DNA of 7,184 nucleotides from a bacterium (GTDB taxonomy: Bacteria > Krumholzibacteriota > Krumholzibacteriia > LZORAL124-64-63): NCBI GenBank assembly GCA_018652925.1, contig JABIBH010000112.1, forward strand, positions 1 to 7,184, read 5' to 3'. Below the pieces are notes generated by a model. The model did not search any database. It saw nothing but the letters and a program-made list of their open reading frames with translations, and was not told the DNA's origin. Shown here piece by piece: positions 1 through 6,388 of the stretch. The position numbers and the translations under genes are program-made. The stretch's first letter is position 1; each line of letters starts with the position of its first letter.

Positions 1-214
1 AAGAGCTGACTTGCTGGAAAATGAACTGCTTGCAGATTCTCGCACGCAAATTGATAAGGGCAAGTTGATGCCTATTGTTCCTGAGATGCGAGCAATTTGG
101 GACTCGATGAGACCTGCTTACCAGAATTGTCTAAACGGCGAATTATCTCCTGCTGATGCCTCAAAACAGATGCAGCAGAGAGCGATAAAAATGATTACCA
201 GGATGCACGAATGA
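1..214 (+). CDS. malE: Maltose/maltodextrin ABC transporter substrate-binding protein, C-terminal fragment
   Basis: This is the 3' end of a gene that begins before the window. The first complete codon is at position 2, the frame is open from the left edge, and TGA at 212-214 ends it. About 70 residues remain. They resemble the C-terminal lobe of MalE-type binding proteins: a conserved 'LMPIVPEMRAIWDSMRPAY' stretch (compare the 'MPNIPQMSAFWYA' segment I recall from E. coli MalE), then a helix with 'GELSPADASKQMQQRA', the usual last amphipathic helix. The full protein would be extracytoplasmic, bind malto-oligosaccharides and deliver them to the two permeases encoded next. Its stop codon overlaps the malF start (ATGA, 211-214), so the genes are translationally coupled. 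Sugar specificity cannot be read from this fragment; maltodextrin is inferred from the alpha-glucan genes downstream. Confidence 0.85.
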   Translation, partial: RADLLENELLADSRTQIDKGKLMPIVPEMRAIWDSMRPAYQNCLNGELSPADASKQMQQRAIKMITRMHE

Positions 215-1089
215 GCACTCAGACTAAACATAATCAGTATGCATTAATCTTTATCGGCCCAGCTATGCTGGTTCTGCTTGTTGTGATTGCCTACCCGTTT
301 TTCTATAACATTTATATGTCGATGACAAACTGGAATATGTATCACTTCCGCAACCCTGAGTTCATTGGCCTGAAACATTATGCCAGACTTTTCACTGAAC
401 CGGATATTTTCAAAATCTTCGGAAAAACATTGGCATGGACTGCAATAAATCTTGTTTTTCATTTTATTCTTGGTCTGTCTGCTGCACTTCTGCTTAATAA
501 CAAAATTAAAGCTCGACCAATCTACAGAGCACTGTTGATCTTACCTTGGGCAATGCCTCAATATATTTCAGCACTCACCTGGCGTGGAATGTTCAATCTG
601 GAATATGGATCAGTGAACTTGTTGCTTGCCAAGATTGGGATTGAGCCTATTGGCTGGTTTTCAAGCGAATTCTGGGCATTTTTGGCCCCATCGATAACAA
701 ATATCTGGCTTGGATTTCCATTTATCATGGTTATCGCACTGGGCGGCTTGCAAAGTATACCAGAAGAGCTTTATGAAGCGGCACGAATTGATGGCGCAGG
801 TGCCTGGCGCAGATTCAGATCAATCACTTTGCCAATGCTCAAGCCGGTCCCGACTCCTGCACTGGTACTTGGCACTATCTGGACATTCAACAATCTTAAT
901 GTCATTTGGCTTGTCACAAATCAGGGAATGCCTGCTGATAAAACCCATATTCTAGTGACTTATGTCTACAAAGCTGCATTTACTTATTATCGATACGGTT
1001 ACGCAGCAGCATTTTCAGTGCTGATATTCCTTATTCTGTTGCTGATTGTGAAATTGTACCGTAAAGCCGGAGCTGGAGAAATATCATGA
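211..1089 (+). CDS. malF: Maltose-type ABC transporter permease, MalF-like
   Basis: A 292-residue inner-membrane permease that pairs with the next gene product to form the sugar channel. Hydrophobic segments are visible near residues 12-34, 72-96, 106-126, 153-180, 213-235 and 262-282, matching a six-helix subunit. The cytoplasmic EAA loop fits the consensus exactly: E189-A-A, G195, then nine residues to I205-x-L207-P208. This loop docks the ATPase. At 292 residues it is much shorter than E. coli MalF and closer to the compact UgpA/LacF/AraP form, so it lacks the large periplasmic P2 loop. The ATG at 211 overlaps the upstream stop and follows AGGA at 200-203. The stop overlaps the malG start at 1086. 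The CUT1 sugar permease family is secure; maltodextrin as substrate is inferred from context. Confidence 0.93.
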   Translation: MSTQTKHNQYALIFIGPAMLVLLVVIAYPFFYNIYMSMTNWNMYHFRNPEFIGLKHYARLFTEPDIFKIFGKTLAWTAINLVFHFILGLSAALLLNNKIKARPIYRALLILPWAMPQYISALTWRGMFNLEYGSVNLLLAKIGIEPIGWFSSEFWAFLAPSITNIWLGFPFIMVIALGGLQSIPEELYEAARIDGAGAWRRFRSITLPMLKPVPTPALVLGTIWTFNNLNVIWLVTNQGMPADKTHILVTYVYKAAFTYYRYGYAAAFSVLIFLILLLIVKLYRKAGAGEIS

Positions 1090-1925
1090 ACCAAACTTTG
1101 AAGCAATCGTGGCAATCGGTCTGGATTCATGCTCTGGTATGGGTATTTGTAATATTTTCAATCTACCCAATTCTACAAATTATTGGTATCAGCCTGCGCC
1201 CTGGCGACCAACTTTACTCAACCAGTCTATCTCTGATTCCTGATAACTGGACTGCTGAAGCATACAAGATAATTATCTTTGAAAAGCCTTTTCCTCTCTG
1301 GTTAAGAAATAGTTTGCTGGTTTCTCTTTCTACTGCCTTGATTGGTGTATCTCTGGCCAGCCTTGGTGGCTACGCCCTGTCGAGATTCAAATTTCTCGGC
1401 CGTGGTGTTGCTCTGCAAGGCATTATGATGACCCAGATGTTCCCCGCAACAATGCTACTGCTTCCTCTTTATGTGCTGATGCGAAAGTTTCATCTTGTCG
1501 ATACTCTGGCAGGAGTTGTAGTAGCGTATGTTGCTACTGCACTACCATTTTGTATCTGGACTATGAAGGGATATTACGACACTATCCCTGTCGATCTTGA
1601 AGAGGCTGCACTCATTGATGGAGCTGGAAGATTAACCGCTTTTTACAAAATCACACTGCCTCTGAGCGCTCCTGCCCTTGTAATTACAGCTCTATTTTCA
1701 TTTATGACCGGTTGGAGCGAGTTTATTGTTGCCCGAGTGATGTTGCCAAGCTCTGAACTTGCAACTCTACCACTGGGGCTGGAGTCACTGGCCAGTACAT
1801 ACCAAACTGAATGGGCCAACTATGCAGCTGGTTCTGTGCTGGTCTGTATCCCTGTTGTTGTACTTTTCCTGCTTTTGAGCAAATTCCTGGTTTCCGGGCT
1901 AACTCTTGGCGGCGTAAAGGGATAA
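1086..1925 (+). CDS. malG: Maltose-type ABC transporter permease, MalG-like
   Basis: A 279-residue integral membrane permease, the second channel subunit. Hydrophobic segments lie near residues 13-35, 76-97, 110-131, 139-160, 195-217 and 248-269. The EAA loop is complete: E173-A-A, G179, then nine residues to I189-T-L191-P192. The C-terminus 'GLTLGGVKG' closely matches the 'GLTAGGVKG' end I recall from E. coli MalG, where this tail contacts the ATPase. The start is the ATG in ATGA at 1086, with GGAG at 1075-1078 seven bases ahead, which gives coupling to malF. No ATPase gene follows; a separately encoded MalK/MsmK-type ATPase must be assumed. No terminator hairpin is seen in the 89 bp after the stop, so read-through into the next gene is possible. 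Confidence 0.94.
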   Translation: MNQTLKQSWQSVWIHALVWVFVIFSIYPILQIIGISLRPGDQLYSTSLSLIPDNWTAEAYKIIIFEKPFPLWLRNSLLVSLSTALIGVSLASLGGYALSRFKFLGRGVALQGIMMTQMFPATMLLLPLYVLMRKFHLVDTLAGVVVAYVATALPFCIWTMKGYYDTIPVDLEEAALIDGAGRLTAFYKITLPLSAPALVITALFSFMTGWSEFIVARVMLPSSELATLPLGLESLASTYQTEWANYAAGSVLVCIPVVVLFLLLSKFLVSGLTLGGVKG

Positions 1926-1941
1926 TCTCAACTGTAATAAA

Positions 1942-1970
1942 TTGCACTTCTCTCATTTTTGTGATACAAT
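1942..1970 (+). promoter_or_regulatory. Sigma-70-type promoter for the X25-repeat gene
   Basis: The -35 element TTGCAC (1942-1947, 5 of 6 to consensus) is separated by exactly 17 bp from the -10 element TACAAT (1965-1970, 5 of 6). Transcription would start near 1976-1978 and leave a 5' leader of about 37 nt before the ATG at 2015. The T-rich spacer and optimal spacing suggest a strong constitutive promoter. No known operator was recognised around it. It lies only 16 bp after the malG stop, which makes the downstream gene an independent transcription unit. Confidence 0.75.
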
Positions 1971-1983
1971 CATCCGGTGATTT

Positions 1984-2029
1984 GAAATTTCGTTACCCAA
2001 AAGGAAGGTTTACTATGAAATTCGTTACC
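1984..2029 (+). repeat. Imperfect short direct repeat flanking the ribosome binding site
   Basis: GAAATTTCGTTACC (1984-1997) recurs as GAAATTCGTTACC (2017-2029), differing by one T. The second copy forms codons 2-5 of the X25-repeat gene, and the first lies in its 5' leader. The strong Shine-Dalgarno AGGAAGG (2002-2008) sits between them, six bases before the ATG. The repeat may be a small tandem duplication, a binding site, or chance; the sequence alone does not decide. Confidence 0.5.
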
Positions 2030-2680
2030 GTATTGTTTGTAGCCCTATTTGCTACAGTTGCTTTTGCAGGTCCATCTGTTGTTGGAGATATGAATGGCTG
2101 GGATCCAGCTGATGCTGCTTCTGAATTGGCTCTGAATGCCAACGGCATTTGGGAGCTGACTCTGAGCCTTACTGCTGGTACCTATGGATACAAAATTACT
2201 GAAACTGACGCCTGGGATGGCAATGACTTCCCTGGTAACAACCAGGTTATTAACCTTGCTGTTGATTCTTCTGTTACTATTCTGGCCAACCTTGGTGCTA
2301 CTGTTGGTGTAAAAGAGGGCGATGAATTTGTAATGCATCAAACTCCAATAGTTACCGGCGACTTCATAAGTCAAATGGGTGGCGCTGACTGGGACCCTGC
2401 TGAAGTTACAGGCGAATTGTTTGACAATGGCGACGGTACTTTCAGTTTTGTAGCTGGTCCACTTGCTGCTGGTGCTTACCAGTTCAAAGTTACTTTCAAT
2501 GGCAACTGGGATCAGGACACTGTTGGCTTTGGTACTAACAATGTTTTCTGTGTCAATGAAAGCGAAGTATTCGTCTTTGATTATGACTTCAGCACAAACG
2601 AGTATTTCTACACTGACTGCAGTGGCGTTATTGATAATGAAAACGCAAGTTGGGGATCTATAAAAAGCCTTTACCGGTAG
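2015..2680 (+). CDS. Secreted protein with two X25-like starch-binding repeats
   Basis: A 221-residue exported protein. Residues 1-18 form a signal peptide (K2, hydrophobic 4-15, cleavage after AFA at 18). Two tandem modules follow, about 19-106 and 107-201. Both share W-D-P-A (29-32 and 126-129), a following G-x-[WF] strand (IWEL, TFSF), an 'L-x-AG-x-Y-x-[FY]-K-[IV]-T' strand (52-61, 150-160) and a later WD (67-68, 165-166). This pattern matches the X25 modules of pullulanases and amylopullulanases, relatives of CBM48-type alpha-glucan binders. The second repeat ends with FVFDYDFSTNEYFY, the typical X25 last strand. C179 and C202 could form a disulfide. A short tail ends WGSIKSLYR. There is no catalytic domain, so the inferred role is binding starch or glycogen at the surface. 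The start is chosen at 2015 for its SD (2002-2008) and signal peptide. Codon use favours GCT, GGT, GTT and ACT, fitting high expression. Confidence 0.85.
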   Translation: MKFVTVLFVALFATVAFAGPSVVGDMNGWDPADAASELALNANGIWELTLSLTAGTYGYKITETDAWDGNDFPGNNQVINLAVDSSVTILANLGATVGVKEGDEFVMHQTPIVTGDFISQMGGADWDPAEVTGELFDNGDGTFSFVAGPLAAGAYQFKVTFNGNWDQDTVGFGTNNVFCVNESEVFVFDYDFSTNEYFYTDCSGVIDNENASWGSIKSLYR

Positions 2681-2694
2681 TTTTTGTTTACTTC

Positions 2695-2726
2695 AGGGAG
2701 CGAGGCAACTCGCTCCCTCATTTTCT
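2695..2726 (+). terminator. Rho-independent terminator with GCAA tetraloop
   Basis: AGGGAGCGAG (2695-2704) pairs perfectly with CTCGCTCCCT (2709-2718) around a GCAA loop (2705-2708), a stable GNRA tetraloop. CATTTTCT follows, so the T run is short and interrupted, which may allow some read-through. It starts 15 bases after the X25-gene stop and ends 9 bases before the Shine-Dalgarno of the GH57 gene. No T run follows the hairpin on the opposite strand, so it is not bidirectional. Confidence 0.88.
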
Positions 2727-2743
2727 AACTGACCGGAGAGACC

Positions 2744-5700
2744 ATGAGATTGTTCTACTCAACAGTTATGCTGTTGTTTTTGTTTATAATACCAACACAT
2801 GCTGACACCACAGTCCTGGCTGTTGACCGAGTTGGCGTAAACAGTGCAGTCTCTCCTGCTTCCGATCTGTTATCAGTATCACTTATCGACAATCAACTCC
2901 GTATATCTTTTTTAAGTCTAAGTTCCAACACACCATCTTTTATTACCGATGGCAAACGTGTCAATCATCCAGAGCGTATTCCCCTATCGATTAAAATTGA
3001 TGGGTCATTAATAAATCTGAATCTTGTTAAATCTGGAAACCTTTATCAACCGGATTCAAGAGCTACTACAAACAGTTCGGATAAAGATGCAATCTATATC
3101 CAGCTGGACCGTGCAATTCCCGATGGAACAGTTTTTGAAATTACTACGGTTCCAGGCGAGACCATCCTCGCAACCTACCCACCACAACAAAGAAGCGTTG
3201 CCAACTGTGCACTGGTGCTTCATGGCAATCAGGGACTTGGTTACAGCGATGTCTTTTATGGTGAAAGTGACAATCTTGAGGGTTCCGGTTTTGATGAAGC
3301 AATGCAAGTTCATCAGGCAACTGGAGTTCCTGGCAACTTCCACTTGAGTGGGACTCTGCAATCATCGGCAGAATGGGCTGCCAACTCTGGCGACCCAATG
3401 GACTTCAACGGCTGGCTGGCAACTGGAGTCACCGAAGGTTGGGCGGGTATGATTACATCGGCTTATGCTCAACATATCATGCCGTTTGTACTTGATAACA
3501 TGAACAACTGGGCTATCTCAACAGAGTCCAATATGATTATAGATCGATACGGTTATACTCCAACAGTTGCCTGGGTTCCAGAACGAGTTTGGTTGAACTC
3601 AAGTGGTTATCCATCTGGAGGAGTCAGCGACTGGATTGGTGACAACTTTGTAAACAACGGAGTTGGCGCTGTAATTCTGGATGACGATGTTCACTGCTCC
3701 GGCCACGACAACCACCAGATTCATACTATGAGTGGTAGCAGTTTGCGCATAATCCCACGCGACAGAGATTTTACAGGCAACCTTATTGGTGGTAATGGCC
3801 AGGCCGCACTGGATCTGATGACCTATCTGGCTGGTTCAGGTGTTGGCCCCTACCGCATTGCAGTTATGGCTGAAGACTGGGAAGCAGTTTCAGAAATGGG
3901 CCACTGGGGCGATATCGTACCTTTTGCCCAGGATACTTATGACTGGTTTATCGGTAAATGTTATGACGAAAGTGCCTGGTTAAGCACTTGGAAACTTTCC
4001 GATGCAGTGGCTAATCCTGATTTCAACGGTGATCTATTTTCTCCCAATCCTGGTACTTATGGTGAGATTGGTGGCGGCGATGGTTACGGCGGTAGCGACA
4101 ACGCCTGGTACACTCGTTGGGCAGGCTGGATTCCATCGGCAAACGGTGGAGATGGTAATGGTTCTGCCGGCAGTTGGGGCGGCAATAACAAAAATTACGG
4201 CACTCTCTGGAATGACTCCTACAACTCGCTGATGTCTGCCCCAAGCAACAATATTTCTGAAGCTGGTTGGTACACCTTGATGACCAACTTGCATGAAACT
4301 GGCTGGCATGATGGTCTGGGTGGAGACATATCGGGCTGGCAACACAACTATTCATCGCACATGAAAAATGCAACTGTATTTGCTGAAGCTGCCAAATGGA
4401 GTGACGGTCAATATCCTGCTGGTCCAGTTGCACAATTTCAGGACATTGATAACGACGGCTTTGATGAAGTCGTAATTTATAACGACAACCTGTTTGCGGT
4501 TGTTGAATCTATTGGTGGTAGAATTACTCACTTGTTCGTAAATGACAACGGTTTTGCCGATGTTGCAATTGGTTGCGACAACACTTACTGGAGTGGCACA
4601 ACTGGTGACTATAACGATGACAACCACAAAGCTGCATTCAGCGAAGTCTCACCCAACTATCAGCACAATTCTTTCAACCTTGAGATTAATGGCACTTCAG
4701 TTACAGCAACTCATAATGAAGTTTCCAAAACATATACTCTAATAGATGGAGAACAGCAGCTGGAAACTGTTTACCATGTTGGGCAATCAACTCACTGGAT
4801 CCAGTCAGGGTTCTCACCTAGTCTGGTTGACCTGGTCTGGAATGCCCAGATGGATAGAGTCTGGTCTCCAACTGCCTCTTACATGGGCCAACACAATCCC
4901 AATACCGGACTGACAACTGCTCTTGTTCTTGGCTCTGCTGGCTCAGAACATCAAATGTCATTCTCTGGCACTCTGATGAAGGGTGATGAGATTAAAGGCG
5001 ATGGCACTTTTGCTGTCAGACTTTTTGCCGGCCTTACTTCTGCTCCACTTCCATCTGGCGAGCTTGCAGAACTGCAAACTATTGCCGATGGATTTGTTGA
5101 TAACATCGGCCCTGCTCCTCTTGCTGCAACTTTCTATCCAACCAATGGCCGATTGAAAATTGAATTCGACCAGTTGACTGACCCTCTTTCTGCTAATCCT
5201 GTTTCAATCTCTGTCGGTGGAATATCTCTTACTGCTGAAACTGTAGTCATTGAAGTTGATCCTTCTTATGTTTTAACTTTTGAGCTTGATTCTGTCACCG
5301 CTGATGCCATCGACCTGCTAGGCTCCGGAATGCTGGCAATGGCAGCAGGTACTGTTACTGATGAACTTGGAAACGGTAACATTGCAGTTTCTGATGTTGT
5401 TGTTGAATGGTCGGCAATGACGCTGGTTACAATTGATGGCAACATTGAGCCGGCTGAATGGACAATGCACTCTCTGGAAGACCTGGCAGATTCTGAATGG
5501 TCAGCAAGCAACGAGATCGACAACCTTCATGTCAGTTGGGATGATACTTATCTCTACTTTGCAGTAGATGGTGTTGTGAATAACAACTCATGGCTGGTTT
5601 ATATCGATGTTGATCCTGGCTCACTGAATGGTCAGGCAGACTTGACTGCAATCGATTCATGGGAGCGCGGAGCATCGTTCTCTGCTGTTGGGTTTTTGCC

Positions 5701-6376
5701 CGATTTCCAATACGGTTGCTACCAGCATCAATCCACCTGGGATGGCGATGGTATGTGGCAACTACTTTCACCAACAACAACCCTGGATGTCTCCAGTTCA
5801 ATAATTTCAGCTTTTGATTCCCAGCATCTTAACGGTGCTGGCAGTGGCAGCGAAGTTGCTGTTCCGTGGGAAACTCTGTACGATCTCGGTCCTGGTGCTG
5901 TACCTGCAAATGCGCAGATCAGTATTGTGGCCTCCATCTGCTGGGATCCTGAACCTGATGGATCTTTAGGTGGCGACTCTGCACCAAGCAACATTGCTTC
6001 TGTGTTACCAATAGTCGACAATTGTTGGACTATCACTGTTGATGCAAACGGTGACGGTCTCCCTGACAATGGCGATTTGTCAGCAGTACCTGCAATTTCA
6101 GGATTAAAAGTTTTCGCTCCATTCCCAAATCCGTTCAACCCATCGACGACAATAAGTTTTGATATTCCAACCGATGGTCGAACTGAAGTAATTATTTTCA
6201 ACCCGCGCGGTGAAAAAGTTGCTATACTGTTTAATGACAATCTGATTGCTGGCAGACACAATGTTGTCTGGCATGGTATAGATTCCAAAGGTAAGCCTGT
6301 TTCTGCAGGAACCTACTTCTGTTCTGTTTCACACTCCGGGCAATCGGTTAATCGCTTGCTCACTATGGTCAAATAA
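2744..6376 (+). CDS. Secreted multidomain GH57-family alpha-glucan hydrolase/transferase with C-terminal sorting domain
   Basis: A 1210-residue exported protein. The signal peptide is 1-20 (cleavage after THA). Residues 21-150 are an unassigned beta-rich region. A GH57 catalytic region spans about 150-560: H160 in LVLHGNQ (region 1), FHLSGTL 199-205 (region 2), WVPERVW 277-283 with E280 in the nucleophile position (region 3), LDDDVHCSG around 312-319 (like the DDYHF motif of GH57 glucanotransferases), AEDWE 376-380 with D378 in the acid/base position (region 4), and the W521-H522 segment (region 5). A beta-sandwich like the GH57 C-terminal domain (about 560-780) opens with a Ca-type loop, D567-I-D-N-D-G. 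Then come an Ig-like domain (786-889), a DOMON/glucodextranase-C or CBM9-like domain (896-1095), a DxNxDGxxD loop (D1100-D1108) and a T9SS/FlgD-like sorting domain (1123-1210, PNPFNPST at 1128-1135). The likely activity is alpha-amylase, amylopullulanase or 4-alpha-glucanotransferase; which one is undecided. The ATG follows GGAGAG (2735-2740). Confidence 0.85.
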   Translation: MRLFYSTVMLLFLFIIPTHADTTVLAVDRVGVNSAVSPASDLLSVSLIDNQLRISFLSLSSNTPSFITDGKRVNHPERIPLSIKIDGSLINLNLVKSGNLYQPDSRATTNSSDKDAIYIQLDRAIPDGTVFEITTVPGETILATYPPQQRSVANCALVLHGNQGLGYSDVFYGESDNLEGSGFDEAMQVHQATGVPGNFHLSGTLQSSAEWAANSGDPMDFNGWLATGVTEGWAGMITSAYAQHIMPFVLDNMNNWAISTESNMIIDRYGYTPTVAWVPERVWLNSSGYPSGGVSDWIGDNFVNNGVGAVILDDDVHCSGHDNHQIHTMSGSSLRIIPRDRDFTGNLIGGNGQAALDLMTYLAGSGVGPYRIAVMAEDWEAVSEMGHWGDIVPFAQDTYDWFIGKCYDESAWLSTWKLSDAVANPDFNGDLFSPNPGTYGEIGGGDGYGGSDNAWYTRWAGWIPSANGGDGNGSAGSWGGNNKNYGTLWNDSYNSLMSAPSNNISEAGWYTLMTNLHETGWHDGLGGDISGWQHNYSSHMKNATVFAEAAKWSDGQYPAGPVAQFQDIDNDGFDEVVIYNDNLFAVVESIGGRITHLFVNDNGFADVAIGCDNTYWSGTTGDYNDDNHKAAFSEVSPNYQHNSFNLEINGTSVTATHNEVSKTYTLIDGEQQLETVYHVGQSTHWIQSGFSPSLVDLVWNAQMDRVWSPTASYMGQHNPNTGLTTALVLGSAGSEHQMSFSGTLMKGDEIKGDGTFAVRLFAGLTSAPLPSGELAELQTIADGFVDNIGPAPLAATFYPTNGRLKIEFDQLTDPLSANPVSISVGGISLTAETVVIEVDPSYVLTFELDSVTADAIDLLGSGMLAMAAGTVTDELGNGNIAVSDVVVEWSAMTLVTIDGNIEPAEWTMHSLEDLADSEWSASNEIDNLHVSWDDTYLYFAVDGVVNNNSWLVYIDVDPGSLNGQADLTAIDSWERGASFSAVGFLPDFQYGCYQHQSTWDGDGMWQLLSPTTTLDVSSSIISAFDSQHLNGAGSGSEVAVPWETLYDLGPGAVPANAQISIVASICWDPEPDGSLGGDSAPSNIASVLPIVDNCWTITVDANGDGLPDNGDLSAVPAISGLKVFAPFPNPFNPSTTISFDIPTDGRTEVIIFNPRGEKVAILFNDNLIAGRHNVVWHGIDSKGKPVSAGTYFCSVSHSGQSVNRLLTMVK

Positions 6377-6381
6377 GGAGG
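6374..6381 (+). promoter_or_regulatory. Consensus Shine-Dalgarno overlapping the GH57 stop codon
   Basis: TAAGGAGG shares its TAA with the stop of the GH57 gene and stands seven bases before the ATG at 6389. This is a near-perfect anti-16S match at ideal spacing. It fixes the start of the next gene and suggests that ribosomes ending the GH57 gene could reinitiate there. No promoter or terminator fits in the 12-bp gap, so the two genes share one transcript. Confidence 0.85.
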
Positions 6382-6388
6382 CCACCAG

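Noticed and set aside
1926..1964. Terminator for the mal operon
   Set aside because: No inverted repeat with a T run could be found between the malG stop and the promoter.
1982..1984. In-frame TTG as alternative start of the X25 gene
   Set aside because: No Shine-Dalgarno precedes it, and it would put 11 charged or polar residues ahead of a normal signal peptide.
1811..2014. Upstream extension of the X25 gene frame into malG
   Set aside because: It overlaps malG in another frame, has no ribosome binding site, and would bury the signal peptide. ATG at 2015 with AGGAAGG is clearly better.
2631..2664. TTGATA and TATAAA as a promoter for the GH57 gene
   Set aside because: The 22-bp spacing is too long, and the pair lies ahead of the terminator, so the transcript would still meet the hairpin.
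2678..2746. Possible stop-codon read-through fusing the X25 and GH57 proteins, because both are in the same frame
   Set aside because: A second in-frame stop (TAA, 2726-2728) lies between TAG (2678-2680) and ATG (2744), and the GH57 protein has its own signal peptide and ribosome binding site.
4023..4433. 136-codon open frame on the minus strand
   Set aside because: It is antisense to the Gly/Trp-rich part of the GH57 gene. Its His/Arg/Cys-rich translation is typical of a shadow frame.
5728..6288. 186-codon open frame on the minus strand
   Set aside because: It lies wholly inside the GH57 gene, its translation shows no recognisable domain, and the plus strand encodes clear DOMON and sorting domains here.
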